DNA of 64,000 nt from Vibrio penaeicida (GTDB lineage Bacteria > Pseudomonadota > Gammaproteobacteria > Enterobacterales > Vibrionaceae). The notes beneath the pieces were generated by a model, which saw nothing but the letters and a program-made list of their open reading frames with translations, was not told the origin of the DNA and did not search any database. The DNA is taken from NCBI RefSeq assembly GCF_019977755.1, contig NZ_AP025144.1:3100001-3164000 (forward strand), given 5' to 3'. Position numbers and translations under genes: made by a program. Each line of letters opens with the position of its first letter. Positions within the stretch are counted from its first letter, which is position 1. Shown here one piece after another: positions 20,018-28,069 of the stretch.

Positions 20018-21682
20018 ATGCTGGCTCATCTAAGTGTTAATAATTTTGCAATTGTGAAGTCTTTACAGCTAGAACTTGCCAAAGGCATGACAACCATTAC
20101 CGGCGAGACAGGCGCAGGTAAATCCATCGCTATTGATGCTCTAGGCTTATGTTTAGGCGATCGCGCCGAAGCAAGCTCTGTTCGTCAAGGTGAAGAAAAA
20201 ACCGACATCTCAGCCTCGTTCTTACTGGACAACAATATCAATGCAACGCGTTGGCTAGAAGATAACGATCTGATGGATGGCTGTGAATGCATCCTAAGAC
20301 GAGTTATCACTAAAGAAGGTCGTTCAAGAGCCTTTATTAACGGCAGCCCAGTACCTGCTTCACAGCTTAAGGTTCTCGGGCAGCTCCTCATTAATATTCA
20401 CGGACAGCACGCCCACCATCAACTGATGAAGAGTGACTACCAACTTTCTATGCTGGATCAGTACGCTGGTCACGTGAACTTACTTAACAAGACCAAAAAC
20501 TACTACCAAACTTGGCGTCAGTCAGATAACCACCTAAAGCAACTTACGCAAAACAGCCAAGAAAACCTCGCTCAAAAGCAGCTTCTTGAATACCAAATCA
20601 AAGAACTCAACGATCTCGCCATTGGCGAGGAAGAATTTTCGGAGCTAGAACAAGAACATAAACGCTTGGCTAACAGCGGTGAATTAGCATCCACTTGCCA
20701 ACAAGCAATAGAGTTGATTTATGAAGGTGAGGACGTTAATGCTCTAGGTATTCTTCAAACAGCCAATCACTCGTTGATTCAGCTTGCTGAGTTAGACTCA
20801 AAGCTTTCAGGCTTACCCGATATGATTTCTGAAGCCATTATTCAATTGGAAGAGGCAAACAGTGAGTTACGTCATTACCTAGATGGTATCGATGTCGATC
20901 CTGCTCGCATGGTTTATGTTGAAGAACGTTTCTCTAAAATGATGTCTACCGCACGTAAGCATCATGTAATGCCAAATGAGCTGTATCAACACCACCAAGA
21001 ATTGCTCAAACAAGTTGAAGCCTTAGATTGTTCAGACGAAAAAATGGACGCGTTAGCAGCGGAAGTTGAAGAGAAACGTCTGAAGTTCTTAGCCACCGCT
21101 GAAAAGCTGAACAAATCTCGACAGCGCTATGCAAAAGAACTCAATAAACTTATTTCCCAAAGTATGCACGAACTCAGTATGGAAAAAGCCAAGTTCTGTA
21201 TTGATGTCGTACGTGATGAAAATAATGCGTCGCCACTTGGTATCGACCAAGCAACGTTCTTAGTGTCAACCAACCCAGGTCAACCGATGCAGCCAATAGC
21301 AAAAGTTGCCTCTGGTGGTGAACTTTCACGTATTTCCTTGGCTATTCAAGTCATCACCGCTCAAAAAGTGGATACTCCTAGCCTGATTTTCGATGAAGTC
21401 GATGTGGGCATCAGCGGTCCTACTGCAGCAGTAGTCGGCAAAATGCTTCGTAAACTTGGTGAATCCACGCAAGTTCTTTGTGTGACTCACCTTCCACAAG
21501 TCGCCGGATGTGGGCACCAACAGTTATTTGTCGCCAAAAACACCAAAGGCGGCAAAACAGAAACACAAATGAACTGCTTAGATCAAAACCAGCGAATTGC
21601 TGAATTAGCGCGTTTATTAGGTGGTAGCCAGATAACCGATAGTACGCTGGCAAATGCGAAAGAGCTTTTATTTGCGGCCTAA
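20018..21682 (+). CDS. recN: DNA repair protein RecN
   Basis: SMC-like ATPase for double-strand break repair. The 554 residues show Walker A GETGAGKS (about 29-36), long coiled-coil arms (about 150-360), the ABC signature region [12 protein letters not shown] (about 430) and Walker [13 protein letters not shown] (about 453). Control by LexA is indicated by two boxes upstream. A hairpin terminator follows at 21735-21759. Confidence 0.97.
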   Translation: MLAHLSVNNFAIVKSLQLELAKGMTTITGETGAGKSIAIDALGLCLGDRAEASSVRQGEEKTDISASFLLDNNINATRWLEDNDLMDGCECILRRVITKEGRSRAFINGSPVPASQLKVLGQLLINIHGQHAHHQLMKSDYQLSMLDQYAGHVNLLNKTKNYYQTWRQSDNHLKQLTQNSQENLAQKQLLEYQIKELNDLAIGEEEFSELEQEHKRLANSGELASTCQQAIELIYEGEDVNALGILQTANHSLIQLAELDSKLSGLPDMISEAIIQLEEANSELRHYLDGIDVDPARMVYVEERFSKMMSTARKHHVMPNELYQHHQELLKQVEALDCSDEKMDALAAEVEEKRLKFLATAEKLNKSRQRYAKELNKLISQSMHELSMEKAKFCIDVVRDENNASPLGIDQATFLVSTNPGQPMQPIAKVASGGELSRISLAIQVITAQKVDTPSLIFDEVDVGISGPTAAVVGKMLRKLGESTQVLCVTHLPQVAGCGHQQLFVAKNTKGGKTETQMNCLDQNQRIAELARLLGGSQITDSTLANAKELLFAA

Positions 21683-21734
21683 TAGAACCCTCAATTCCAC
21701 AACGAAGATCCAGTCACAAAATGTTATTCACCTC

Positions 21735-21759
21735 ACAGCGCAGCTCAGCCCTGCGCTGT
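21735..21759 (+). terminator. recN terminator
   Basis: ACAGCGCAG and CTGCGCTGT around a seven-base loop, followed by TTGTCTTTG. It lies 53 bp past the recN stop. Confidence 0.7.
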
Positions 21760-21942
21760 TTGTCTTTGTAACAATGCAACTTATCGCTATAACTATGGTC
21801 ATATGATTTCACCATCGCTATTTAATGGTGTTAGAAACTCGAGAATGCCAATGGATGGCATGAGAAACTTTTTACTTCTCGGCCCAGAGTGATTATCATC
21901 TCGCCCGAGAACTTGAACTTAGTAATAAAGAACAGAAAGCAT

Positions 21943-22302
21943 ATGCAATTTAAGAAGTGGATTGTTGCAGTACCATTAGCGCTCGTCATGTTAACGGGTT
22001 GCTCGGTTGCAGAAAAACTGGTTTATCGTATCGACATCAATCAGGGAAATTACATTGAGCAGAACTCGGTAGACCGATTAAAATTTGGTATGTCTAAAGA
22101 ACAGGTTCGCTTTGTTTTAGGTTCGCCGATGCTTGTCGAAAACGGCTACCCAAATACGTGGTATTACATTTATCACCACACAAAAGGGCATAGCGACTCC
22201 ATACAGAAAAATCTCTTTGTTCGTTTCGATGACAACGAAAGATTGGTCAAAGTGGAAGGTGATTTCCCAGCCAGTGAAAACTTTTTCGAAGGTGTTTACT
22301 AA
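21943..22302 (+). CDS. bamE: Outer membrane assembly lipoprotein BamE (SmpA)
   Basis: Small subunit of the BAM complex. The 119 residues have a signal peptide ending at lipobox LTGC (Cys near residue 20) and the BamE fold ([18 protein letters not shown], then NTWYYIYH). The frame extends 18 codons upstream, but the start at 21943 gives a normal lipoprotein signal [17 protein letters not shown]. Gene order recN-bamE is conserved. Confidence 0.95.
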   Translation: MQFKKWIVAVPLALVMLTGCSVAEKLVYRIDINQGNYIEQNSVDRLKFGMSKEQVRFVLGSPMLVENGYPNTWYYIYHHTKGHSDSIQKNLFVRFDDNERLVKVEGDFPASENFFEGVY

Positions 22303-22328
22303 CCCCATTTAAGTTCACCAGATACTGA

Positions 22329-22352
22329 AAAGGCTCGCCAATTGCGAGCCTT
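22329..22352. terminator. Bidirectional terminator between bamE and rnfH
   Basis: AAGGCTCGC and GCGAGCCTT around a short loop, with TTCTATTTTT on the plus side and TTTCAG on the minus side. Confidence 0.8.
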
Positions 22353-22415
22353 TTCTATTTTTGCGTTATATCTATTTTCGTTAACAAGCCAACCATACAC
22401 TTTTCAGCTTATGGC

Positions 22416-22736
22416 TTATTTGGACTTTTCAGCTTCTGCTTGTTTCTTCGCTTGCTCTGCCCTTTTCCGACGTATCTCTTTGGGATCGGCTAAAAGCGGT
22501 CGGTATATTTCGATGCGATCTCTGTCTAACACCGTAGAATTTAGCTTTATGTTGCGACTAAAAATGCCTACTTTGTTTTTTGCGAGATCGATTTCGGGGT
22601 AAATATCCAACACGCCAGATTGCTCAATGATTTCTTGAACCGTCATTTCCGCCTCTACGGCTAAGGTTATCACTCGCTGCTCTTGCGGCAACGCATAAAC
22701 CACTTCGACGTGAATCATGTTTGGTACTCTGCTCAT
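22416..22736 (-). CDS. rnfH: RnfH family protein (RatB, UPF0125)
   Basis: A 106-residue ubiquitin-like beta-grasp protein (HVEVVYALPQEQRVITLAV, then VGIFSRNIKLNSTVLDRDRIEIYRPLLADPKEIRRKRA). It is translated from a TAATG overlap with ratA, the standard pair. The function is uncertain; despite the name it is not shown to act with the Rnf complex here. The C-terminus is Lys/Glu/Ala-rich. Confidence 0.92.
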   Translation of the reverse strand: MSRVPNMIHVEVVYALPQEQRVITLAVEAEMTVQEIIEQSGVLDIYPEIDLAKNKVGIFSRNIKLNSTVLDRDRIEIYRPLLADPKEIRRKRAEQAKKQAEAEKSK

Positions 22737-23167
22737 TACACATATACCTGCTTTGCACGCTGTGTAAACGCGTTCACCATATTACTAGTCAGCTCATTGA
22801 AAATTTTACCAAATGCCATTTCAACCAGTTTGCTAGTGAATTCAAATTCTAGTTTCAACTCAACCTTGCATGCTGTTTCATCCAGCGGAGTAAATTCCCA
22901 ACCACCATGAAGCTGCTTAAATGGACCATCCACCAGCTGCATCAAAATTTTTCGTCCAGCTTCTAACTGATTCGATGTTGTAAACGTTTTACTGATGCCT
23001 GCTTTTGACACATCCACGGATGCCACCATGCTCGATTCAGAGTTTTCAATAATTCGAGAACCAGAGCAACCTGGCAAAAAGCTTGGGTAACTGGCTACAT
23101 CATTTACAAGGCTATACATCTGCTCAGCGCTAAATGGCACTAGGGCGCTGCGGGTTACTTGCGGCAT
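22736..23167 (-). CDS. ratA: RatA-type SRPBCC protein (ribosome association toxin / coenzyme Q-binding family)
   Basis: The 143 residues have a START/SRPBCC fold (RSALVPFSAEQMYSLVNDV near the start, FPLPGC-like FLPGCSGSRII near 35, and FNELTSNMVNAFTQRA at the end). E. coli RatA was described as blocking 70S formation; homologues are also related to COQ10 ubiquinone-binding proteins. It sits divergent from smpB, as in E. coli. Confidence 0.92.
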   Translation of the reverse strand: MPQVTRSALVPFSAEQMYSLVNDVASYPSFLPGCSGSRIIENSESSMVASVDVSKAGISKTFTTSNQLEAGRKILMQLVDGPFKQLHGGWEFTPLDETACKVELKLEFEFTSKLVEMAFGKIFNELTSNMVNAFTQRAKQVYV

Positions 23168-23421
23168 ATCGGATTCACTTAAACAAACATTGAAACGGGG
23201 AAAACGTTCTCTTATGTTACTTCACGTAATCCTCCTATGAAAGTTTTCTAGATCTAGCCCTAAAAAACTCGCTGGCTTCTCGGCGAATAAAAGACAAAAA
23301 CAAACGCGTTTGAATGCCTTATCCGTTTCATTTTCTTCACGAAGTATTCGTTTAAAAAGAAACACACAATGACGTATGCACCTAGCATCTTTAGGGAACT
23401 TGGGTATATAATGCCGTTCTT

Positions 23422-23907
23422 ATGGCAAAGAAAAATTCAAAACCAAAAGCAGGTAGCAATACCATTGCTCAAAACAAACGAGCTCGCCACGAATATTTCA
23501 TCGACGACGAAATCGAAGCTGGCCTAGAACTTCAGGGATGGGAAGTCAAATCTCTGCGTCAAGGCAAAGCCAATATCGCCGAAAGCTATGTATATATCCG
23601 CGATGGTGAGGCATTTATTAGTGGAGTGACAATCACCCCGCTACAACAAGCATGTACTCATACCGTTGCAAACCCTACCCGCGTGCGTAAACTGCTGATG
23701 TCACGTCGTGAAATCGACAACCTATTTGGCAGAGTAAACCGCGAAGGTATGACCTTGGTTGCCACCGCTATGTATTGGTCCCGCTCTTGGGTCAAAATGA
23801 AAGTGGGTGTCGCGAAGGGTAAAAAACTGCACGATAAACGTACTGATATGAAAGAAAAAGATTGGGCTCGCGATAAAGCTCGCGTTATGAAGAGCAATTT
23901 GCGCTAA
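23422..23907 (+). CDS. smpB: SsrA-binding protein SmpB
   Basis: tmRNA partner in trans-translation, which rescues stalled ribosomes. The 161 residues show the OB-fold core ([29 protein letters not shown]) and the conserved basic tail ([19 protein letters not shown]) that enters the decoding centre. The tmRNA gene follows 68 bp downstream on the same strand. Confidence 0.97.
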   Translation: MAKKNSKPKAGSNTIAQNKRARHEYFIDDEIEAGLELQGWEVKSLRQGKANIAESYVYIRDGEAFISGVTITPLQQACTHTVANPTRVRKLLMSRREIDNLFGRVNREGMTLVATAMYWSRSWVKMKVGVAKGKKLHDKRTDMKEKDWARDKARVMKSNLR

Positions 23908-23975
23908 TCTTGACCACTTGAGTTGCGCAGTGCTAGACAGCCTAAGGTTTTCTGGTACTATGCAACCTACACTTT

Positions 23976-24342
23976 GGGGCTGATTCAGGATTCGACGGGA
24001 ATACTGCAGTCTGAGGTGCATGCCGTGGGGCGGTTGGCCACGTAAAAAGCCGCAAAAAAATAGTCGCAAACGACGAAAACTACGCACTAGCAGCTTAATA
24101 ACCTGCTCAGAGCCTCTTTGCCCTAGCTTCCGCTTGTAAGACGGGGAATTACAAAGAGTCAAACCCAAACTAGCTAGCGTGGCTTCTCCCGCCTGAGAGG
24201 AAAAGCGCGAATTCTAATTCAGGATAGTCATTTACTAGCGTGTCGGTTCGCAGGTGGATGGTGAATTTAAAGATCGACTAAGCATGTAGTACCAATGATG
24301 AATGATTTTCGGACGCGGGTTCAACTCCCGCCAGCTCCACCA
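23976..24342 (+). ncRNA. ssrA: Transfer-messenger RNA (tmRNA, SsrA)
   Basis: The 5' end GGGGCUGAUUC pairs with the 3' end GCCAGCUCCACCA to form the tRNA-like acceptor. The T-arm GCGGGTTCAACTCCCGC is intact. The tag reading frame at 24066-24095 encodes ANDENYALAA followed by TAA TAA. The gene is complete. Its 3' end is the integration target of the accessory segment that follows: the last 12 bases plus 13 bases beyond are repeated at 26415-26439. Confidence 0.97.
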
Positions 24343-24355
24343 AACGTTTGGAAAG
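24331..24355 (+). repeat. Direct repeat 1 (attachment-site copy at the ssrA 3' end)
   Basis: A 25-bp sequence starting CCAGCTCCACCAAACG and ending TTTGGAAAG, identical to 26415-26439. It starts inside the acceptor stem of tmRNA, a common integrase target. The two copies bound the hipBA segment. Confidence 0.88.
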
Positions 24356-24386
24356 CCCACTAGCTCATAGAGTTAGTGGGCTTTTT
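24352..24386 (+). terminator. tmRNA terminator
   Basis: AAAGCCCACTA and TAGTGGGCTTT with a T-run (TTTTTGTATTT). Because it lies inside the repeat-bounded segment, it was probably supplied by the inserted DNA. Confidence 0.8.
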
Positions 24387-24428
24387 GTATTTGGTCTCTC
24401 AAGTATTTGAATATTGGTATCAATAAGA

Positions 24429-24446
24429 TATCCCTACTAAAGGATA
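24429..24446 (+). promoter_or_regulatory. HipB operator O1
   Basis: TATCC-CTACTAAA-GGATA fits the E. coli HipB operator TATCC-N8-GGATA exactly. It is the first of four sites with a 28-bp period. Confidence 0.88.
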
Positions 24447-24456
24447 TTGTCATGCG

Positions 24457-24474
24457 TATCCTCTAATGGGGATA
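24457..24474 (+). promoter_or_regulatory. HipB operator O2
   Basis: TATCC-TCTAATGG-GGATA, an exact match starting 28 bp after O1. Confidence 0.88.
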
Positions 24475-24484
24475 AAATAGGCTT

Positions 24485-24502
24485 TATCCTCTTATAGGGA
24501 TA
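24485..24502 (+). promoter_or_regulatory. HipB operator O3
   Basis: TATCC-TCTTATAG-GGATA, an exact match starting 28 bp after O2. Confidence 0.88.
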
Positions 24503-24512
24503 CACTTTCTTC

Positions 24513-24530
24513 TATCCTTACTAAAGGATA
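24513..24530 (+). promoter_or_regulatory. HipB operator O4
   Basis: TATCC-TTACTAAA-GGATA, an exact match starting 28 bp after O3. The inserted MITE begins at 24533, two bases beyond it. Confidence 0.88.
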
Positions 24531-24532
24531 TT

Positions 24533-24800
24533 TAGGGTCTGTTGACCTTTCGCGGTTAAATTTTGTTCGAGTTCTATGTATTTTAATCGCGGCGCAAGGT
24601 CTTTAGCTTAGTTATTCTAAGCAAATACCTTGCAACAAAGAGTAAAGCACATAGAAACGAACCCTTCGGGCAGCATTTGTGGCTCCTTTCTACTGCGTTA
24701 CCGCCTATTGATGTAGAGCGACTACACCGAATAAGCGCTGCCTTGTATAAAGAACCCACAAATTGCTGCAAAAATCAGCTCGAAAGGTCAACAGACCCTA
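24533..24800 (+). mobile_element. MITE-like element with 20-bp perfect terminal inverted repeats
   Basis: The left end TAGGGTCTGTTGACCTTTCG (24533-24552) and its exact reverse complement (24781-24800) bound 268 bp with no coding capacity. The outermost TA on both sides may be a target duplication. The interior holds a hairpin near 24595-24635 (GCAAGGTCTTTAGCTTAG with CTAAGCAAATACCTTGC). A 53-bp relative with both ends lies at 30604-30656. It sits between the HipB operators and hipB, pushing hipB about 310 bp from the last operator. Confidence 0.82.
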
Positions 24801-24843
24801 GACTCCCTCAAAATTCATCGCTCACTTATGAGGGCTGGAACGA

Positions 24844-25092
24844 ATGATATATAGCCCAAAGCAATTGGCAGACTTGATGCTCTTAATACGTCAAAAGAAC
24901 GGATGGACTCAATCAGAGTTAGCAAAAAGAGTAGGTATAAAACAAGCGACGATCTCGAACTTCGAGAACAACCCAAACAAAACAACACTTTCAACTTTCT
25001 TTAAACTTGCTCAAGCAATGGATCTAACATTCAGTATCCAAGAAAAAACCCAGGTCACTTCGTTAGATGAAAATGATGATGAGAGTTGGTAA
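24844..25092 (+). CDS. hipB: HipB antitoxin and transcriptional repressor
   Basis: An 82-residue XRE-type DNA-binding protein, very close to E. coli HipB (KNGWTQSELAKRVGIKQATI, then SNFENNPNKTTLSTFFKLAQAMDL). The helix-turn-helix is at about 20-45. The C-terminal tail ends in Trp (DDESW), the residue that in E. coli HipB inserts into HipA. It appears intact. Its TAA stop shares one base with the hipA ATG (TAATG). Confidence 0.95.
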   Translation: MIYSPKQLADLMLLIRQKNGWTQSELAKRVGIKQATISNFENNPNKTTLSTFFKLAQAMDLTFSIQEKTQVTSLDENDDESW

Positions 25093-26392
25093 TGCAAGAA
25101 CTAATCACATACATGAATGGTGAGCTTGTAGGCACTTTAAAGAAGCATAAGAATGGCGCTCACACTTTTCAATATGACAAGAGCTGGGTTACCAATGTAA
25201 ATACTCGTCCGTTGTCGTTGTCTTTAAAGCTTCAATTACCCCTATCACTTCCGATGCCGTTATAAATTATTTTGACAACCTCTTACCAGACAGCCCCCAA
25301 ATCAGAGATAGGATCGTTGCAAGGTATAAAACTCCATCCAAACAACCTTTCGATCTCCTTAAAGAAGTGGGTAAAGACAGTGTTGGTACGATTGCTTTAC
25401 TTCCTCCCGAACGCCCTTATAAAAAAGCCCCTCCCAGATACGACATATTAGATGATAAGAAATTAGAGGCGGTTCTTTCTGCATACCAGTCTGATATCCC
25501 ACTAGGGATGCTCGAAGAGGAGGAAGACTTTAGAATCTCAGTGGCAGGTGCTCAAGAGAAAACGGCGCTCTTATTCGTTGATGAACAATGGTGCATCCCC
25601 AAAGGAAACACGCCCACCACTCACATTATCAAACTGCCAATAGGCGAAATACAACAAGCTAACGCGACATTGGATCTCAAAGACAGTGTAGAAAACGAGT
25701 ATCTTTGCATTGAGCTAGCGAGAGCGATGGAATTCGCCGTTCCCAACATCAATATAATCAAAACAAACAACCTTAAAGCTTTAGCGGTAGAACGCTTTGA
25801 TAGACGCTGGACAAAAGACGGAGCAGGCTTGCTACGCTTGCCTCAGGAAGATATTTGCCAAGTATTTGGTATGCCATCATCCATTAAATACGAATCTCAA
25901 GGTGGTCCAGGAATCGTGCAGATCATGGAGTTATTAATGGGTTCAAGTAACGCTCTAGAAGATCGCTATAACTTCATGAGGTTCCAAGTGTTTCAATGGC
26001 TCATTGGTGCGACAGACGGACACGCAAAGAACTTCTCTATCTATATTGATAAAGGAGGAAGCTACCGACTCACGCCATTCTACGATATTTTGTCCGCCTA
26101 CCCATTACTGGGAGGAAAAGGACTCAATATCAGAAAGTTAAAGCTGGCGATGGGGTTGAAAGCAACGCAGGGTAAGAAGTATGAAATCAATAAAATCCTG
26201 CCTCGTCATTTTTTGGATACGGCTAAAGCTGTAAACTTTAGTCAGGAAGATATGCAAAAAATAATGAGTGAATTGAAAGACAAACTGCCTAACGCGATTG
26301 TTCAAGTAAAAAAAGAGCTACCAGAAGATTTTCCAATGCATGTTTCAAGCGCAATTTTCGACAATGCGATGAAGATAGCCGCAAGGATTTAG
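25092..26392 (+). pseudogene. hipA: HipA serine/threonine kinase toxin, frameshifted
   Basis: Full-length HipA similarity is present but split by a one-base deletion near 25236-25237, after the codons for PLSLSLKLQ. The first frame ends at TAA 25263-25265 (57 codons); the correct continuation runs in the next frame from 25238 (TPITSDAVINYFDNLLPDSP) to TAG at 26390. Key HipA parts survive: phosphorylated-Ser region GMPSSIKYES, catalytic GATDGHAKNFS and metal-binding FYDILSAYP. E. coli HipA inhibits GltX by phosphorylation. The break should inactivate the toxin unless frameshifting or internal initiation (ATG 25367) occurs; sequencing error cannot be excluded. Confidence 0.9.
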
Positions 26393-26414
26393 TGATGCAT
26401 CAATAAGGATCCCA

Positions 26415-26439
26415 CCAGCTCCACCAAACGTTTGGAAAG
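26415..26439 (+). repeat. Direct repeat 2 (distal attachment-site copy)
   Basis: A 25-bp exact copy of 24331-24355, the ssrA 3' end. It is followed by a hairpin AAGGGTC...GACCCTT with inner CTC-GCAA-GAG and a TTTTGGTTTT tail (26434-26469), which looks like an original tmRNA terminator. Confidence 0.87.
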
Positions 26440-26469
26440 GGTCGCCTCGCAAGAGTTGACCCTTTTGGT
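26434..26469 (+). terminator. Displaced tmRNA-type terminator after repeat 2
   Basis: AAGGGTC and GACCCTT enclose an inner GCAA-capped stem, followed by TTTTGGTTTT. It has no gene directly upstream other than the broken hipA. Confidence 0.65.
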
Positions 26470-26541
26470 TTTATGGCTTCGGTATCGTGCTGTTGGTGCT
26501 AAAACCTTCGCTGATTGCGGCAATATTCGACGCTGAATATC

Positions 26542-26625
26542 TTATCTTTCTTTAAGTTTCTCGGCTTCGAAAGAGGTCGACTCTACTCGCGTCAATCTAT
26601 CTTCCAATAGTTCATAAATCGCCAT
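26542..26625 (-). pseudogene. Remnant of a gene following hsdR (nonsense-truncated)
   Basis: ATG at 26625 overlaps the hsdR stop (TAATG) and encodes 27 residues (AIYELLEDRLTRVESTSF, then EAEKLKER) before TAA. Reading through the stop gives DIQR. The pattern TSFEA-LKER-QD-QRLLR is what I remember from nuclease-like proteins encoded beside type I restriction loci, which would make TAA a mutated CAA. Later sequence has drifted out of frame. Family assignment is tentative. Confidence 0.4.
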
Positions 26626-27977
26626 TACTTCACCCCGCTCAACATATCAAAAATCACCCTCGCAAATTGCTTGGTTTTGTCTGGGTCAGACAGCAGTTGC
26701 ATCATTTGTTCCTGATGCGCCTCGTTGCTGTTCATAATTGCATCATCAATCGCACGTGGGAAGTCGCCCGACATGGCTTGTTCACGGGTATTGTTAGCAA
26801 TTTGGTTCATCACCGTTTCGTTCTCGGTCAGCTTGTCACGCACGGTGAAGGCATAGTTGATCATGTCTTTGTCGGTGAGATTATCGGTGACGAACACTTC
26901 GTTCAGTCGCTCGATGATGTGAGACAGGAATTCTTCTTTCTTATCCTTTGGCTTGGCGGTGCCAACATCGTTACTTGGCTGGAGTTTGTATTCAGGTGTG
27001 TTTTCCTTAAGCTGAATGTCCTGCTGGCGGATTTTTGATAAGCGATAGTGGCTCATGACCACGTTGCCCAGATCAAGCTCATCCTCTTCAATAACCTTCT
27101 CGCGCAGCATTGGGCGTAAGTGACGCGCAAACAGGCTCAGTTTCTCCAGCTCTATATCGTCGTAATCAATAATCTGCGACATAAACTCATAGAAGCGTAC
27201 AAAGCTGCCTAAGTCCTTCTTGAAGATCTCAAGACGGTCTTTCTCTTGCTTACACTCTTTAAAAGCGTTTTCCGCGTTGGCGATTAATACTGCATCGCCT
27301 GTTTTCTTGGTGCGTTCAAACACGTTCTTGGCGTGAAGGTACTCTTCTACCGCAGAGGTATAACGCTTACGCCAACGATCAATGGCTGGTTTGCAGATAT
27401 TGCTGATGGCTGCGTTTGATTTGTTCTTGGTGAAGAAGGCATCAACAAACTGTTCTACCTCCGACCAAAGGAAAATACCGCTGGAACGTAACTTCTCTGA
27501 GAGATCAAAAACCTTATCAGGGTCAGACACGTCCTCCAGCTCTGCCACTTGGTAATAAGGCTGGAAAGCATCAAGAATGTCCTGCGGGTCGTTGTAGAAG
27601 TCGAGCACAAAAGTGCCACATTCCGCTTTGCCCAAATAAGTACGATTGAGGCGTGAAAGCGTCTGTACGCACTCAACGCCCGCGAGCTTCTTATCCACAT
27701 ACATGGCGCAGAGTTTTGGTTGATCAAAGCCCGTTTGGAACTTGTTGGCCACCAGCATCACCTGATAGTCATCGCTATCAAATGCTTTGCGCATCTCTCG
27801 ACCTTTAAGATCTGGGTTCATGTTGTGCTCGGTGAACTTTTGATCCATAAACGCGGCGCTGTCAGGGTCGGCATCGTTAAACTCCACTTCGCCAGAGAAC
27901 GCGACCATCGCTCGAATACCAGCATAGCCGCTGTTATTTTTAGAAGAAGCAGAAACGTACTTATCAAATGCTAACTT
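26625..27977 (-). pseudogene. hsdR: Type I restriction enzyme HsdR, C-terminal fragment
   Basis: The 451 residues from KLAFDKYVSAS onward match the second helicase domain and C-terminal region of HsdR (ANKFQTGFDQPKLCAMYVDK, then VQTLSRLNRTY). The N-terminal nuclease and Walker A/DEAD-box domain are absent. The open frame continues upstream into the palindromic repeat (MLCAGTPC), which is not HsdR sequence. The restriction subunit is therefore non-functional. The end of the gene is intact (FDMLSGVK). Confidence 0.88.
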
Positions 27978-28069
27978 GCAAGGCGTGCCTGCGCATAGCA
28001 AAGGAGCATAGCTTGCCTATGTGACTGAGCGAGCACAGCCACAACGCAGTTATTGGTGAAAAAGACCAT
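27971..28069 (-). pseudogene. Residual 5' end of the deleted gene after hsdM (probably hsdS)
   Basis: ATG at 28069 overlaps the hsdM stop as TGATG, the usual coupling to the specificity gene. Only about seven codons (MVFFTNN) precede the palindromic repeat; the frame then runs through the repeat to TAG, 32 codons in all. No target-recognition domain remains, so methylation specificity cannot come from this locus. Confidence 0.5.
27976..28049. repeat. Imperfect palindromic repeat at the hsd deletion junction
   Basis: A 74-bp imperfect palindrome, starting TTGCAAGGCGTGCC and ending ACAACGCAG, with central hairpin CATAG-CTTGC-CTATG. The ends (CTGCGTT... and ...GCCTTGCA) resemble a dispersed palindromic repeat I remember from Vibrio and related genomes. 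It replaces all of hsdS and the first half of hsdR. Confidence 0.6.

Larger units (their letters stand above)
24343..26439 (+). mobile_element. Putative ssrA-integrated mini-island carrying hipBA
   Basis: The segment between the two 25-bp ssrA-end repeats contains only the HipB operator array, a MITE-like element, hipB and a broken hipA. No integrase or recombinase is visible inside it, so it is either a decayed island or a cassette moved in trans. After the second repeat a tmRNA-like terminator hairpin follows (about 26436-26470), as expected if the original downstream sequence was displaced. Confidence 0.75.
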
